From the NCBI RefSeq assembly GCF_910592395.1, contig NC_088313.1, positions 16,506,437-16,570,436 on the forward strand: a stretch of DNA of 64,000 nucleotides. The letters are read 5' to 3'. The notes under the pieces are model-generated. The model worked only from the letters and a program-made list of their open reading frames with translations, made no database searches and was not told the DNA's origin. Numbering within the stretch: position 1 is the first letter of the stretch; every line of letters starts with the position of its first letter. Below are positions 46,695-59,839 of this stretch, piece after piece. The DNA is from Lineus longissimus (Eukaryota; Nemertea; Pilidiophora; Heteronemertea; Lineidae). Both the position numbers and the translations under genes were made by a program.

Positions 46695-47051
46695 TTAGTT
46701 TTCAGAGAGGACAATTGATTGATGTTTTGGTGAAGGCAACAAATCCTTGAATTCCATAGTACCTTCTACATGATATAAAACAGACAACAATGTCCCTGTG
46801 ACTGGAATTGGACTGTTTTGGCAATCAACAAGTTCCCTGTGACTTGAATTGGATATAATCTGGTTTCGTATTTCCTCAATTCCTGTTTTATTCAAATGTT
46901 TCAAGCGATTAGAGGGATTACAGGTTGGTCTGTGGCAGCAACTTGGGAATTTCAACCAGCAAGTTCCGTGCGCTATGATATATATGCCGTCAATAGTACC
47001 AAGACTCACACAGCATCCTCCTCCCTGTGATTTTAAGCAGACGGCAATATC
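46695..47051 (-). CDS. Candidate cysteine-rich exon upstream of the lectin-xylosyltransferase gene
   Basis: A minus-strand frame opens after a good acceptor (TATATTTCAG|ATATTGCC at 47052) and reads a compact cysteine cluster (AVCLKSQGGGCCVSL, then HGTCWLKFPSCCHRPTC) followed by polar sequence, ending at 46695. Six to seven closely spaced cysteines suggest a small disulfide-rich secreted domain; the GTC-x6-CC ending recalls defensin-like peptides, but the earlier spacing does not fit well. It is in a different frame from the ATG at 46683 and no splice to it is clear. Confidence 0.3.
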   Translation of the reverse strand, partial: DIAVCLKSQGGGCCVSLGTIDGIYIIAHGTCWLKFPSCCHRPTCNPSNRLKHLNKTGIEEIRNQIISNSSHRELVDCQNSPIPVTGTLLSVLYHVEGTMEFKDLLPSPKHQSIVLSEN

Positions 47052-47063
47052 TGAAATATACAA

Positions 47064-49988
47064 CTGAAAGAAGATTCAATGCAGAGATGATCAACAGTTC
47101 GAATGAAATCGTTTTAAGCTCGTCATCAATTTGAGCATTAACTCAGGGTTGCGCTACTGAATACAATCATTGTGTCAGCTCATTCCGTCTTAATGTCTTG
47201 CTGAAATCCAGATGGAGGGATAGTGGAAGAAAATGCTTAGAAATTAAAGACTTTGACGACATTGACGAAACATCTACGGGGATCTCTGTCAGAGGAGACC
47301 ATCTTATCACCATACGGAACTGGTGTCAAAACCTTAATTACATTCTCCATCTTTATAACAGACATGCCATAATTGGGTACAGCGACCCCATCAGTGAAGT
47401 TCTCTCATCCTTCCGATCCAGGCGTGCGTGATCGACCCCAAGGGTCCACTCGTCCTTTCCTTGTAGCGCACCCTCTTGAGGCAGACAACTGCCACTGACA
47501 CGATAATCAATAACTGGAACCGAGGCGTGCAAAAGGAAGTTCTGCCTTGGTTGTTCAGGCCATGCGGCTTAACAACACTCAACCCAGGCAATTATTTGGT
47601 AAAAAAATACCCGCTGGTGCGTATAGCATTTGATGATACTTTCACTTCTCACCAACTTCGCTACTGGGTGATTTGAATTACCAAATACCTGCTGGGGCCA
47701 AGTGCAGGTCTGTCATTCCTCCATTTAGGAAATAACAAATCAACAGATCAAGGTCATAGTTCGTTTATTAAAACTCTAAATTGAAAAAAAATTCTATATC
47801 ACTACATTTCATAGCCGTACCTTGTGATAGACGTAAAATTGACTACCAAGTTCGTTTGTCGTCAACTTTTTAAGACAGCATAACAGCGATAAATTATAGC
47901 TCCTCATGACAGCGATTTACATTTTTATACAACTGTTTGTGTTACATTTTCATTCATACCATTACGTAATCAAAAGATGCGTCAATACTAAATCCATGCC
48001 GCAACTATTTGCTGCAAATTTTCAGACAATGGACGGATAAAGAACAAATTCTTCGCTCTATCAACAAATTATTTCAAGACAACAGGGACACAGACACATC
48101 AGTCAATAAGAATGACGGATCCGTCTCTACCAAATTTCTGCCAGGCAAGGAAGCCCTCAATCACTTAGAACCACTCCTTTGGCAATCAGACTCGTTCATA
48201 TGAGCTGGGCTGCATTTGTAGATGAACACAGCGAGTTATCTTTGGCCAATTTTGCAAATAACCTAGATTTGTGAAAATGACAAAACTAGGTGGGTGCGGT
48301 GACGAGAACAATGACATAAAGATTCAGTGGCCTTAGGGATAACTAAAACACATGGCAGTGAATCTTAATGGATATTGAAAAAAAACGTTCCACATAAGAT
48401 GATGAAATCAACAATGTCTGTGAGTAGCACTAGCTGTTTTTGGCAAGTGAAAACCCGAAAAAAAATTCACACAACATCCTTGAGTGGTTTTATCCTCAGC
48501 CAATCACAAACAGTAAGAAAAGATTTTTACCAAGAGAAATGGAAAAATCGTTCGGGTGATGTTTCGCCAACACAAATTGCTATAAAATGAAATGGCCGGG
48601 GGCCATTGTGCTCACTGGTTTTACTTTGGCTGAGAGATGTGCTATAGTTACCAAATTTGAACACACAATTGATGTCATTTGTAACTTTCAATCAATTAAT
48701 CAATTTTACAGAAGTGGCACTCGCATCTATGAAGTCACAAGAAACCTTCTGACAGATTTTATGGCAAAGTATATACAGTATTTTTAATCGATACAAGCTT
48801 TAATTCATCTCCAATACAGTAAGTAAAGAAAATTGCAATCCACAAGGAACCATAAAAGATGTTCCATAAACTCATAAAAAATAATATGCAAGAGTCAATA
48901 TTTACACTAAAAAACTATTAACATTTTAAGACTAATACAGACACACAGATATATAGAAATAGAATAAAATACAGGGCGTCCCGAAAAGGCAACAAACCAT
49001 TTTCGAATTTCTCAATCATGGCACTTGGGTCTCTTTTGGTGGAGGTGTTGAATTCTTTCAGTTACACCCTGTAGTACAGCGAATTAGATAATCATAATTC
49101 ATTAGTTCAAGTAAAAAACCGACAGATATACTTTTCCAAAGTCCACAGATATCACAAATACATCCTAACACAATGTTTTACTACATGTATGTCTAAGGAG
49201 AAATTCATCATTTTCTCATGAAGCTGTTCGAGATTAGTTGAAATCAATTTAGGCTGACTTTATAGTCTTCCAACATTGAAGTATATTAGGTGCTTTGCTA
49301 ACAATCCATTTGTGTCACTTCAACATGATGATCGATTGCAATTTAACTAATCTGTGGCCACTTTCCAATCACAATTGCCACGTTGTCAAGGCAACGCTGC
49401 AAGTCGCAGCGATAGAAATAGCTAATTATTTCACTTTCAGAGCGCTCAGACTGCACATCATGTGAGCGATTTTGAAAACAGTTTGATGGAGATAGCGACA
49501 TCATATGTACACAACAACTAAGTGAATATGACTGTGAGTCAGGAATCACTCCGCCCCGTCCAATACCGTATCAAAACAACTTTTTATTCAGTATGGGAGA
49601 AAGAATTCTCAAATAGATGCTTTTGACAGTGACCAAATAGACTTTTAACATTGTTATAGATTCTGACTTCCATCCCTATTATGTACCAACAAACACAGTT
49701 GCTCCTCCTACAATAAACATACAATCAAGACCAGCATCAGACACACTATTGGCCAATGAAACTGAACAGTAATCGACCATAAAAGCTCTTTTGTCTCTTT
49801 GTTACACTTGTAAATGATACAGTATTTGACAAGAGGCGGGTTTTATTCAGGTAAATATCACTTACAATGAGGATCAATGGTTTATTCCGCGTGAAAATAA
49901 TGGACCAACATTGCAGTTTTCATTCAAACCCTGACCCATCAGTCTGATTGCTATCTGTGTCTGCTGATCACCTCAACAGATAAATAAT
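47064..49988. other. No recognisable gene (upstream region of the minus-strand gene)
   Basis: Frames at 47198-47431, 47391-47591, 48009-48203 and 48375-48787 have no recognisable domains. The region probably contains the promoter and 5' UTR of the lectin-xylosyltransferase gene, but no core promoter motif could be placed with confidence. Confidence 0.45.
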
Positions 49989-50150
49989 GTGGCAGGGGAA
50001 GAGCATCAGTCTCTTGATCGAGAGGTTGCGGGTTCGACTCCCAGCCACTCCTTGATTTCCCTACCGATCAAGCACTTTGCAGGGGTCCCTTGAAACCACA
50101 TTATTACTTTCTATCGAGACTGGGATAATAACCGCCACCCAAAAGCACGC
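49989..50150 (+). mobile_element. tRNA-derived SINE (probable)
   Basis: GTGGCAGGGGAAGAGCATCAG begins a tRNA-like head, with a clear B box (GGTTGCGGGTTCGACTCCC, 50024-50042). Acceptor-like arms GTGGC and GCCAC can pair, but the D-arm is degenerate and the anticodon loop is the wrong size. The tail after 50055 is unrelated to a tRNA. Confidence 0.6.
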
Positions 50151-50408
50151 TGAGCAATACTCAACATATCATTAGAAAGCACTACTAAGATTTATCAACT
50201 ACTTGAACCAATTTATCAACTACTTGAACCAATTTGAACTACTTGAACCAATTTGGAAAATTCCAGAATTTGTGTTCTTGGTCATTGAAAACCCATCTGA
50301 ATGACTCAAGAGAATCGCTCAGCGGTGACATTTGTCTTATATTCCATTTCTTACAAGTGTGAAAAAATCAGGCAAAGCAACCAAACAGTACATCGAACAG
50401 ATTCATAC

Positions 50409-50506
50409 CTTGATGCCTGCGTCAACAAATGATGTCTGAACAATATGGCTGGAAGTCAATTCCAGTTGCAGGACTAATTTGAAGCCAAATCCTTCTGACT
50501 TCTGTT
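50409..50506 (-). CDS. Candidate exon of an unknown gene
   Basis: Bounded by ATTTTCAG and a GTATGAAT donor, the one long frame reads EGFGFKLVLQLELTSSHIVQ and then TSFVDAGIK, an alternating hydrophobic pattern typical of beta strands. No neighbouring exon was found that joins it in phase. Confidence 0.3.
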
Positions 50507-53118
50507 CTGAAAATAGATGAATGGAGGGAGATAGTTAGAGGCTGAAAGAATGGTCTGAAAACTTTACAAAGTCATCTCAGCATCTATGCATGTATATGTT
50601 GGACTACATGTGTATTGATTTATTCTTGATTACCAAAACCCTGGAAAAGGATTGAAAAGCAGAAGTGCTGTAGTGAGATAAAAGCTAAGCAAATAAACCT
50701 GAAACTAACAAACAATACTCGCCTTAAAATACACGACATTCAAATCAATAGGTAGTGTGGGACCGCATTAAAGCAGAAGAGTGTCGCATATGGGATGGAG
50801 ATAGCACCCCCACTCTGAGCAAAGTGTCAGTTTTTTTGCCAAGCAACTCGTGCCCCGATCAAATTAGTACCTGTATGTTTATCGCCTCGACTTCACACTT
50901 TGAAAATTCACCATATAAGGCCAGTTTAGAATCTTGTGTGGGCAGCCATATTTCTTCTCCAAAGACTGTAGCGAGAATCCTATCTCACCTGCTCAGAAGT
51001 ATTAGATAACCATGCAGATATTTGATCTACAGCTATAGGCTTTGCAAGTCCCAAGAGGGGTGAGCGCATAACTCTCCATTTCATTTAAACACTGTAAAAT
51101 GAAAATGCAGCTTTTTCCCGAAGTTGTGCAGAGGTATTCACAAAAATCACTCATATCTAATCAACAAGAAAATCATATAGAAATACCTATGACACCATAT
51201 TGTTAATAGGCTCACAATTGCTTTTAATGGAAAATGCATTCGAAACAGGAACGGTAACTGCATGTCGATTCCAACAAACAAATCAAGCCAATCAGAAGAG
51301 TCCACATGCAACCAGCTGAAATAGCCATCCACATACTGGAATCAGTCTCTAAAGATGAGCTAATAAATCAAGAAATAGACAAGCGAATATTATTACAATG
51401 CCGTTCCTCCATTGATAACTACCGTCGCAATATATTCACCCAAAGGACAAATACTGAGGAAATAAGCCAATTAAATCAGCTGTCAGGTTTCAAAGCTGAT
51501 AAAATCCGCCTGGAGTTTTCACAAAGTTGTCTGTTGACACTGCCTAAAGTGTTGAATCAGCCCAGTGCTTGTTGACCTGTAACCGTCAGCGACCACGTTG
51601 CACGGCCAACAGATTAGATAGTGAAAAAGCGTACATTTGATGACGACATCATCACCTATTCCAGTGATGGTTAAAGCCCACAGTCAACGTTTAAAGATAA
51701 ACCCTGTTTGGACGAACATGGCCCTGCATGGTATACTTCAAATCTCATCACACACTGGCAATTTCCCAATGACCACCTTAAGAATTACACTCCATTGGCT
51801 TCTAGTCATTGCAAATAGCTCCATCATCGTCCATGTTAAGAATACCAATCACTCCCTTGGCGCAAATTTGAAAAACTGCCGATGAAATTCTCATAAATTG
51901 TCACAAGGACCTTTTACCTGTTCCATCCATCATTTTGACAATATGCTGATCGCAATGATGAGATGAGTCCTTTGTCATTCCAGCAAGAAATCTCGGGCAT
52001 TCAGGGCACATCCATCATGGTGGGTGAAACACACCATCATCTCTTTTTTGTATACCAAGAAAGCAGCCAAATAGGCAGTTTTTGCCATCCTTCTATAGAC
52101 GGCGAGAATAATAACAGAGGAAAACAATTTTATGACACACTGGAACTTTCTTCACAATGCTGTATAGCCAAAAGATACAGCTGATAAAGAGCTATCTCAC
52201 AATATTTGCTTTTGAGATTAAATGCCTGAAGGCATTGGAAAAGAAAGGCATGCTTGACCATTGTCAAGGCAAAGGCCAAAGTGAATTTCATTGTATGATG
52301 AAATATCATGAAACGTCAAGATTATTCGGTCAAGTCACCCGACTAATATCTGTATCACTAATCCTGTGCAGTGAACATCTCTGGATGAGCCTCCAGCTCA
52401 AGTTCTCACTCTGGTAATCTGATCCTGTATAACAATTCTTTTCTTTAGAAACTGCCATTGAAGGCAGATTAAATAACAGATTATTTTGTAACGCAATGCC
52501 GCTCATCAGAGATATCGCTAAGTGCAAGCAGATTCAATTAGCAAAGAGTCAAAGGGTCGCATAATGTGACTTGTATTTGAAAAATAAAGCCATGGTGTGA
52601 AGAAAGCAAAAACCTTGGAGACAGTTCTCGAGCTGAAATTCGCAAGATAACGATGGCATGTAAATTTCAGTTACAGCACTGCCACCTGGTAGAGATCTTT
52701 CCCTGTACATTAACGGCTAAAATTGGTAAATCGACGACTCAACACTTCCGTTCAATCGAAACGAAAATTGAATTTCAAGATACGAGACAGGAGGTAAATG
52801 AACTCTGAAGAGACGCAAGGATGCAAAACGTGCTCCGCAATAAGCTCTGATAGCCAGGGAAAAAATACGGTACCAGATATCGACGCAATGGTATTAACTA
52901 AATTCTGAGGATGAGAGGCAAACCTGTAGCTTCGAGCATATTTACCAAGTCTGAATTGACACTATTCACAACGCGAAGCATTTGTGTAATTGTGACGAGA
53001 ATTCGATTTGAGGGGACAAGTCGCTGAGCCAATCAGACGTGAATAATTTGCAATGTGGTGAAGAATTCGTAATCGATGACGAAGGAAGACTTTGCAATAT
53101 CACACCACACTGTAGCTA
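50507..53118. other. No recognisable gene
   Basis: Only short unconvincing frames (50755-51009, 51306-51575, 51637-51885, 51963-52417). The region could hold unrecognised introns or regulatory DNA. Confidence 0.45.
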
Positions 53119-53511
53119 TGCTGAGGCACGGAACGGAACGGAACGGAATATGGTCTGCAGACGCCCCGTAATGATCATGCCAGTTGTTGATGTTGTCGTT
53201 ACAGTAAACCCCGGGTGATGGCCTGGTGCTAAGCGCCCAAAAAACTGACAATTGTCGGCAAGATTGATGAAAACACAACAAAATTATAACTTTGGTCAAC
53301 GTTTGTTGTGTTTCATCACACTTTTCTTGGCTATGTAGCACCAGAGCTAGAGTAGAACAATGTGGGCCTGGAAAAGTCATCTCCGGACTCCCTCTAAGTG
53401 CTCAACCTTGCCTTTTTACGTAGTTATAAACTACAGACCGGATTTTCACCCTATTCCGTAACATTATTCCGTTCCGTTCCGTTCCGTGTTTTCGCAACGC
53501 CGATGCTGAGG
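53119..53511. mobile_element. Candidate small DNA transposon with (GGAAC)n inverted repeats
   Basis: CACGGAACGGAACGGAACGG at 53127 and its inverse at 53464-53488 form long inverted arms. TGCTGAGG occurs at 53119-53126 and 53504-53511, which would be an 8-bp target duplication. The right arm then lies about 15 bp inside the end, so the termini do not line up perfectly and the left end may have been trimmed. Confidence 0.5.
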
Positions 53512-53737
53512 GTCATGTTTAGAGGTTTTAGGTTCTTCTGACATTGTTTGTGGTAAAACACCTCTTTTGTCCTTTTGTCCTTGAATGATACATGAAACGA
53601 TATTGTGATATACATTAAGTATGGAACATGACAATCTATCACGCACGATCAAAGCTTAATACTCCATCAGATCAAGGAATCATCATGCTGGCCATGCCAC
53701 ACAAAGCCATCACAAAGTTCTTTGTCTTTGTCACAGA

Positions 53738-54058
53738 TGCCTCATAGCCTAGTGGTTAACACTGCTGGCAACCACGCAATAGGGCCCGGGTTCGATCCCG
53801 GGGAGAACCCAGGATTGTATTTCTGGATGAACCGGCGTGGCTTTCAAGGAACTAAAATTCCTGGCTCTTCACAATACGTACATTAACGTATGAAATACTC
53901 GAGGGTCTGTCGGATGAGACTAAAAGCCGTGGTCCCTTGTACCTGAGTGTCTATGCCAGGGCAAGTAAAAGATCCTACATAGGTGGACAGTAGCCTATAG
54001 TGGACTCCATACCTCCGGCAAAAATCCAATAGGGTTACGACGCCGGTAATGATATGAT
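53738..54058 (+). mobile_element. tRNA-derived SINE with conserved central domain, near full length
   Basis: Head with A box (TAGCCTAGTGGTTAAC, from 53745) and B box (GGGCCCGGGTTCGATCCC, 53782-53799). The body contains GTCTGTCGGATGAGACTAAA and GGGCAAGTAAAAGATCC, which resemble the conserved central domain of metazoan DC/Nin-DC-type SINEs. The tail ends in ATGATATGATGATGA. Domain naming is from memory of the family. Confidence 0.78.
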
Positions 54059-54429
54059 GATGACAGCCCAATTTCCACAGTGTGGAACCTTCTTTGCTTT
54101 TAAGATCTTATCCAGAGCTGGTTTTCTAGAAATTGCCTTGCAGGAACTACCACTAGTTCCGCCAGATCAAAGGAAAGCTGCACTACTAGCACCAAAGATT
54201 CTCCAACAATTGAAGCTGAAAAGGTCAACACTACTCCTAATACATGTTATAGCCGAGAGGAGACATCTTTCTGTCTATCCTAATGTTGGAATGACAGGAA
54301 AATGACAACTTTGTCATCGTTCACAAAAAGAGATTAAATTTAAGTTGTGCATGGTGAAGTCATTGAGAAAGGTCTATCACCTGAGTTCTTTCTTATCTGT
54401 AGAGTTACATGTTCACCCACCTGTATGTG

Positions 54430-54503
54430 TGGACGGTGGTGTAGATGGTTAGACTTTTGTCTGTGATCATCGTGATGTTGTGGGTTTGAATCCCTGCCAG
54501 TAG
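54430..54503 (+). mobile_element. tRNA-derived SINE head
   Basis: A-box-like TGGTGTAGATGGTTAGA (54437-54453) and B-box-like GTTGTGGGTTTGAATCCC (54477-54494) at normal spacing. The arms do not form a tRNA. Confidence 0.55.
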
Positions 54504-57500
54504 AAAGAACCAAATTTTCATAAGATGGGCGATCAAAGTGGATGCTAACTGAAAATCAGACAGCCTTGTGGAACAAACTAGACCATGAACTGGCCTTTCA
54601 TGTCCTGATATAACTTTTACTTGAACAGCACCAAAAGACCAACAAAGTTTCAATCCAAACGATAGCCTCATGGATAAACCGCTCGCTCTCATGAGTAAAA
54701 AAGGCAGCGGCTAGCTTTAAGAGATCGCAATATCTCGCTTTATTCTGTTATCGGGATGACTCATCTTACAGATTGATTCAGCTTTGTTTATGATGGCTAT
54801 TGCAGAGGAGACGAACGAAAAGAAAAGCTTTGTTTAAAAGGTCAGAGTCTCCGCCGGCTAATGCAACAGGCTATCAGATATCAACCAATGCGATAAGACT
54901 GGCTGATCTAAGCCATCGGAAATATCAAAACAATGGCTTGAAAGCGACAACGTATAGAAAACATCTCGTCTAGATTACTTGATGGCTGAAAAATGCTATC
55001 GTCTTGGTATCATACGCCTTGAACGTACTGACGAATCAAAATAATCTTTAGGCGTGGAAGCTCGTCTTGTTGACTTCTTTCTGACATTGGTATGTTATAT
55101 TGCCCTCATCTGAAGAGCCCCACAGACATGAGAGTTTTATTGCCAGATATAATATCTGTTGGAGACCTGCGCAAGGTATTTGTTTCTTCATAGATCTGTG
55201 TGGTTCGCCCTTGGAAGTGTTAACAGATTATTTCTCAAACCTGCATTTGGTTATTCAGACCAATATCCGGATACCTCTCATAACCGGATCACCAAATCGA
55301 CCAGACATGGAGTCAATGTGATTACCATTGCCGCTCTCAAGTATTCTCATCTGCGAGAATAACAAATAAAGATCAGATCAGATTTCCAAAGAGTCACGAT
55401 CGGAAACTTGGAAGTGATTCGATTTACGGTGATATGCTTGGCATGTTAGAACTGCCATGGGAGTGATAACGTCGGTCTACAACATTAACAAAGAAATATC
55501 ACGTACTAATAGCTTGGCCAGTAATAGCCCATAGACAATGATGAAGTAGACATCACTAGTACGTTGTGACTGAAGAAGGCGACAATGTATTGAGACGCTT
55601 CTGGCTAAAAAGTTAAGTTTGGCATGTTTGATATTCAATCATCCACCTTTAATATCAACAAGAAAGAGCTGAAAATCTGAAATACAGACATTATTCAAGA
55701 GTCACTAAAGTTCCTTGATAGATAAATTATATACTACATTTAGTATCTGACTACTGGTAGCGTCACAGCTTCTTTTCATCACTGCCGCCTCATCTCATGA
55801 CAGGTCAAGGGAGCCACCCTCTGAGCCCATTACTTCAGGCAGACGGCAGACTGATGTAGTTTTGAGAGAAGACGACAAGATCTGGAAAATCCCAGTTTCG
55901 TGATGTAAATAAAAACTGCTTTATAACACATCACAGAGACCTTCTTTGGCAAAAAATGAGACTTTCTGTAGCTCACACATTCTTGGTTCAGTTTTTGGCC
56001 ATTCTTTTTTACGCTGCCTTACATCAGCTGGTGAAAGAGCAGTCGTTTAATATTAGGCATAGCTGGGCACGTGCTTCAAGGCACGAAATTTGCAGCAGCC
56101 CCAAGATACGCCAGGAACTGAACATGCAACAAATCATGTCACGTACCTTCCGCTAATCGTAAGTGATCAGATCACGAAAGCGTGGAAACAGATAACCACA
56201 ACATGCAATATGCATCTAGATTACCATCACGTCACTTTATTTATCGTCTATAGAAATCGACATGCTAGTTCTCACCCGCAGTTAAAAACAAAACAGCTTT
56301 TAGCGCAGTTTGATAAGCGTATGTGACAGGAAGCAGAATTACTGCAAGTGTTACATCAATCAATAAAAATAGCCGCGTTGAATAGTTTGCCGGAGATCGC
56401 CAGCAGTATTGGACAGAGGCTGACGTACGCAAATGAACTGGTCACAGACAGTGAGGTATGAAGTGGTCCTTTATCAAACAGGGACCAATGGCATTTGGAA
56501 CACCTTTCGTTTTGGACTCTATTGAAGAGAGAGACAAACCAGAGGTATAAATCCAGCCTCTATGATTTGAACAGCCTGTAGCTTTGTGTCAGAGAAAGCC
56601 AGTCGCTTAGGTAGGAGGGGGGCTTGTAAATCAACTCAAATAGATCCATTAGTCAAGAGGATTAGTTAGAGATGCTGTTAATCACAAAATGTCTCTTCCA
56701 CGGGATAATCTTGAAAAAAGAGGGAGAGAAAAAGACTTCCATTAGCCACGTTACTAACTTGAGATTATCTCGAGCAACCTTGAGCGAGTGGTCAACAAAA
56801 GCAGCAGAGGCGAAAAGCAACAAATGATTTTGCGTTTCAAAGTGACACAAAGTCAGTTTGCAATCACTATAAATGGAAATATGAAGACCCCATCAAGCCC
56901 TGGCTCAATGGCCCTTGTGGGGAGATACATCATAGGTTGGGATGAATACTGATGCGAGTGCTGGAACGGATTAGAAATAGAATGACAAACTGGCCACTCT
57001 TGACAACCTGGGAAATGCAGACATAAGGTGTGGTCACCTCCCCCATGTGTCTGGAGCAATCCGGATATTTTTATCCCATATGGGTCAGACGTTATTGAGA
57101 TCTGGGCCAAATACAATGAAAATTGAAATATTAGTCCAGATGATAAGGCCACTTTATTTATGTTCTTGACTAGCTATAGCTTGATTGGCCTACGATTAGT
57201 GATTGAGGATCCCTACCTGACTGGTCCAGTTCCAGTATCTTCCTATACATTCCTTGCACTACTTTCTGAAACTAAACTGGGATTTTCACATCAACGACTT
57301 TCCATGTTTTCGACATGCACTTCTCACCATAATAAAGGTGGACTTAGGGCTTCTATGCTCACGAAACAATCATAAAGAAGCCATATATATCTAGCTAATT
57401 ATTGATATTTGCGATCAAATATCAGAGACCCTGATGGGGAAAGTTCAGATTGCATGAAGACCTTCATCCTCCTGCTTGGAGCTATTCCACAGAACAATCA

Positions 57501-59366
57501 ATTTTTAGCAACCAACTCCGATGGGAAAATGTTCCAACTTCGCATATCTGTCAGTTCAACAACTTTCGGTTGACAGAGACCAAAATATGATAACAATTAC
57601 AGCTTATTGTAAGCATTTTGGTGTTTTCAAGTTACAGCAGGTGAAAATATTCTTTTCAACATGATGATGTGAGCCTGTCAGGATGTTCCTGTATGATAGA
57701 AATCAGTCAGCTTAATGACCTGATATTGTCCGATGCCAAAAATACTGCAAAATTCTATTGTTAGACTGGTGGTATCTCCAAGCTCTAGCAGGCAAGACTT
57801 TAAAAGGTTTGATGTATGTCAGTGAAATCAATAGTTTTAATGAGTGATACTCTATTAAAATTATTATGAAAGGAACCAAAAGTTTAAACAGTTACGGTAT
57901 TTTAATCATTTTCTGGACTTTTCAGGTTTTATGGATTTTTTGGGGGGTTATTTTGGCTAAAAGGACAAAATATTGCTTGTGAAAGATGTGGGAGGATAAA
58001 GACTTCAAGACCACATACTCGACAAATTCTAAAAAGTCATGAAGCAGATGATAAAATTCAAAAGTGACAAATACTTCCCAACATATGACATCAAACACGT
58101 TACCAATAGTCTCCAAAGAGATGAAAACACCAATGACATTATTGATAATCAAACCTCTTACCTTACTGATGATATCATGCGAATCCAATGATGCTGGATG
58201 ACCAGCTCTTAACCGTAACTGTGAATCGCTAGCTCACTCCAGCAAGCGCTATTGACGAACTACTCGCCTCAGATAGTTACCAACGCTGTTATAGCCAACT
58301 TGGGAACTGGCAGTATAGCCCATTGCAAAATCTTTGTTCAGGCTTGTTGACAAAACGGAGGAGAATAGAGTGTTTAGACAGCTGATAACAGTTGTTTGAG
58401 GGGAATTGTTGAGTTTCTATCAAAGTGAATATAGATTTTCTCATCCATATTTGATGATAGTGAGATAATTCTTGTGGAGGAGTATTATCTCATTTTAACT
58501 GCAGATCATACACTATGATACAGACATAATTATTTGATGTGATGTTCGTCTACTCTATCATAGTCTTGTTTCTTATCTGACCCACTTGCGTGAAAGAGGG
58601 TGCTTGGGGCAAAAGACAGTCCTTGAGTTATTGGTGTGGGCTGATTGACACTACATTACATTCAAAATAATATATGACTGTCATCAGACGCTTTGAGAAT
58701 TGATTGAGATATGGACTTTAGAACACACTACAATCTCATAAGACTTGTTTCTCAATAAGAAAACCATTAGTAAAATCACCTCATATGATGATTTACACAA
58801 CTATTATAGCTCTAAAAAACCCAAGGAAGTTGAAATGACTTATACAATTATTTTCGTGAAGAAAAAAAGATCTGAGATTTTTTCCGTTTTCCCGTTTCTG
58901 TTCCCTTTATCCACATGCGACAAGTGGATTACTTTAATACAGTAATGGTAGGTTTCATTTGTTAGATGAGTCAGTGAAACAAACAGACCAGGTCATTGCC
59001 AGATCTCTATTTTTCAACAGAGTAAAATGCTAGTTTTTCAAACTTTATTTCACCTCATCTTGTCACCAGCAACAACAGACTCTTACCCATGATTCACGGC
59101 CAAACATCTTCAGGACAGATTAACATGTACAAGAGTCTGCCACCAAGCAGCTCAATTATACGCCAGTCACGTCAACAGGAACATCCTGGCAATTACACGA
59201 ACATCGCCAATCTCCGGAGGTTTCAAATTTAAACAAAAATGACAGACTGAATTGTCGGTCATTAGCGAGACAAGAAAAACAGGATTGGCAGGTTGGATGC
59301 CATCAGGAATTATTTGATGATTTTTTTTGTTTCGTCATTCTTACATGGTGGAATTCAGCTATGAGG
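54504..59366. other. No recognisable gene
   Basis: Frames at 55100-55362, 55956-56326, 56853-57375 and 57922-58188 show no domain, splice or composition evidence of coding. The region appears intergenic. Confidence 0.45.
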
Positions 59367-59839
59367 GAGTTTCCGCATCGCTTACGATTACGATTACGAT
59401 TTCAAAGTCGTAATCGTAATACTCTCAAAACCGGCATGAACCAGAAATTTAGTTAGTTTCCGCATTCACACCAACGACTTGGTGTACTGTAGTATAGGCC
59501 CTATACTCTGCTCTCATGCTCTGGGTGCACTTTTCTCGGCGCTAAAACATGATCAAAATCGCCGTCGATCACATTAAATGCAGTTCCTATGTTTGACAGA
59601 TATGTTCTGAAGTATTCTTCAATGAATATTTCACCTTGAATTTGATATGTAGCGTGGAAAATAGGCTTTTCGCTAATCCATGTAATCGTTTTTCGACTTA
59701 CGAAGATCAGCCGGAATCCTCGTAAGAACGAGACGAAAGTACCATCGACGATTTCGCTGGGGATGACGTAGCACCAAAAATCGATGACGTCAAACACAAA
59801 TCGTAATCGTAATCGTAATCGTAAGCGATGCGGAAACTC
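59367..59839. mobile_element. Candidate MITE with TIRs containing a 6-bp tandem repeat
   Basis: GAGTTTCCGCATCGCTTACG at 59367 continues as (ATTACG)n and is matched by its inverse at 59805-59839, giving arms of about 33 bp. GCTAT occurs next to both ends (59358-59362 and 59840-59844) but is offset by 4 nt on the left, so the target duplication is doubtful. The minus frame 59501-59875 runs across the element and has no recognised family. Confidence 0.65.

Noticed and set aside
49989-50060. tRNA-Ile-like gene
   Set aside because: The arms pair only in part, the D-arm is degenerate and the anticodon loop is the wrong size.
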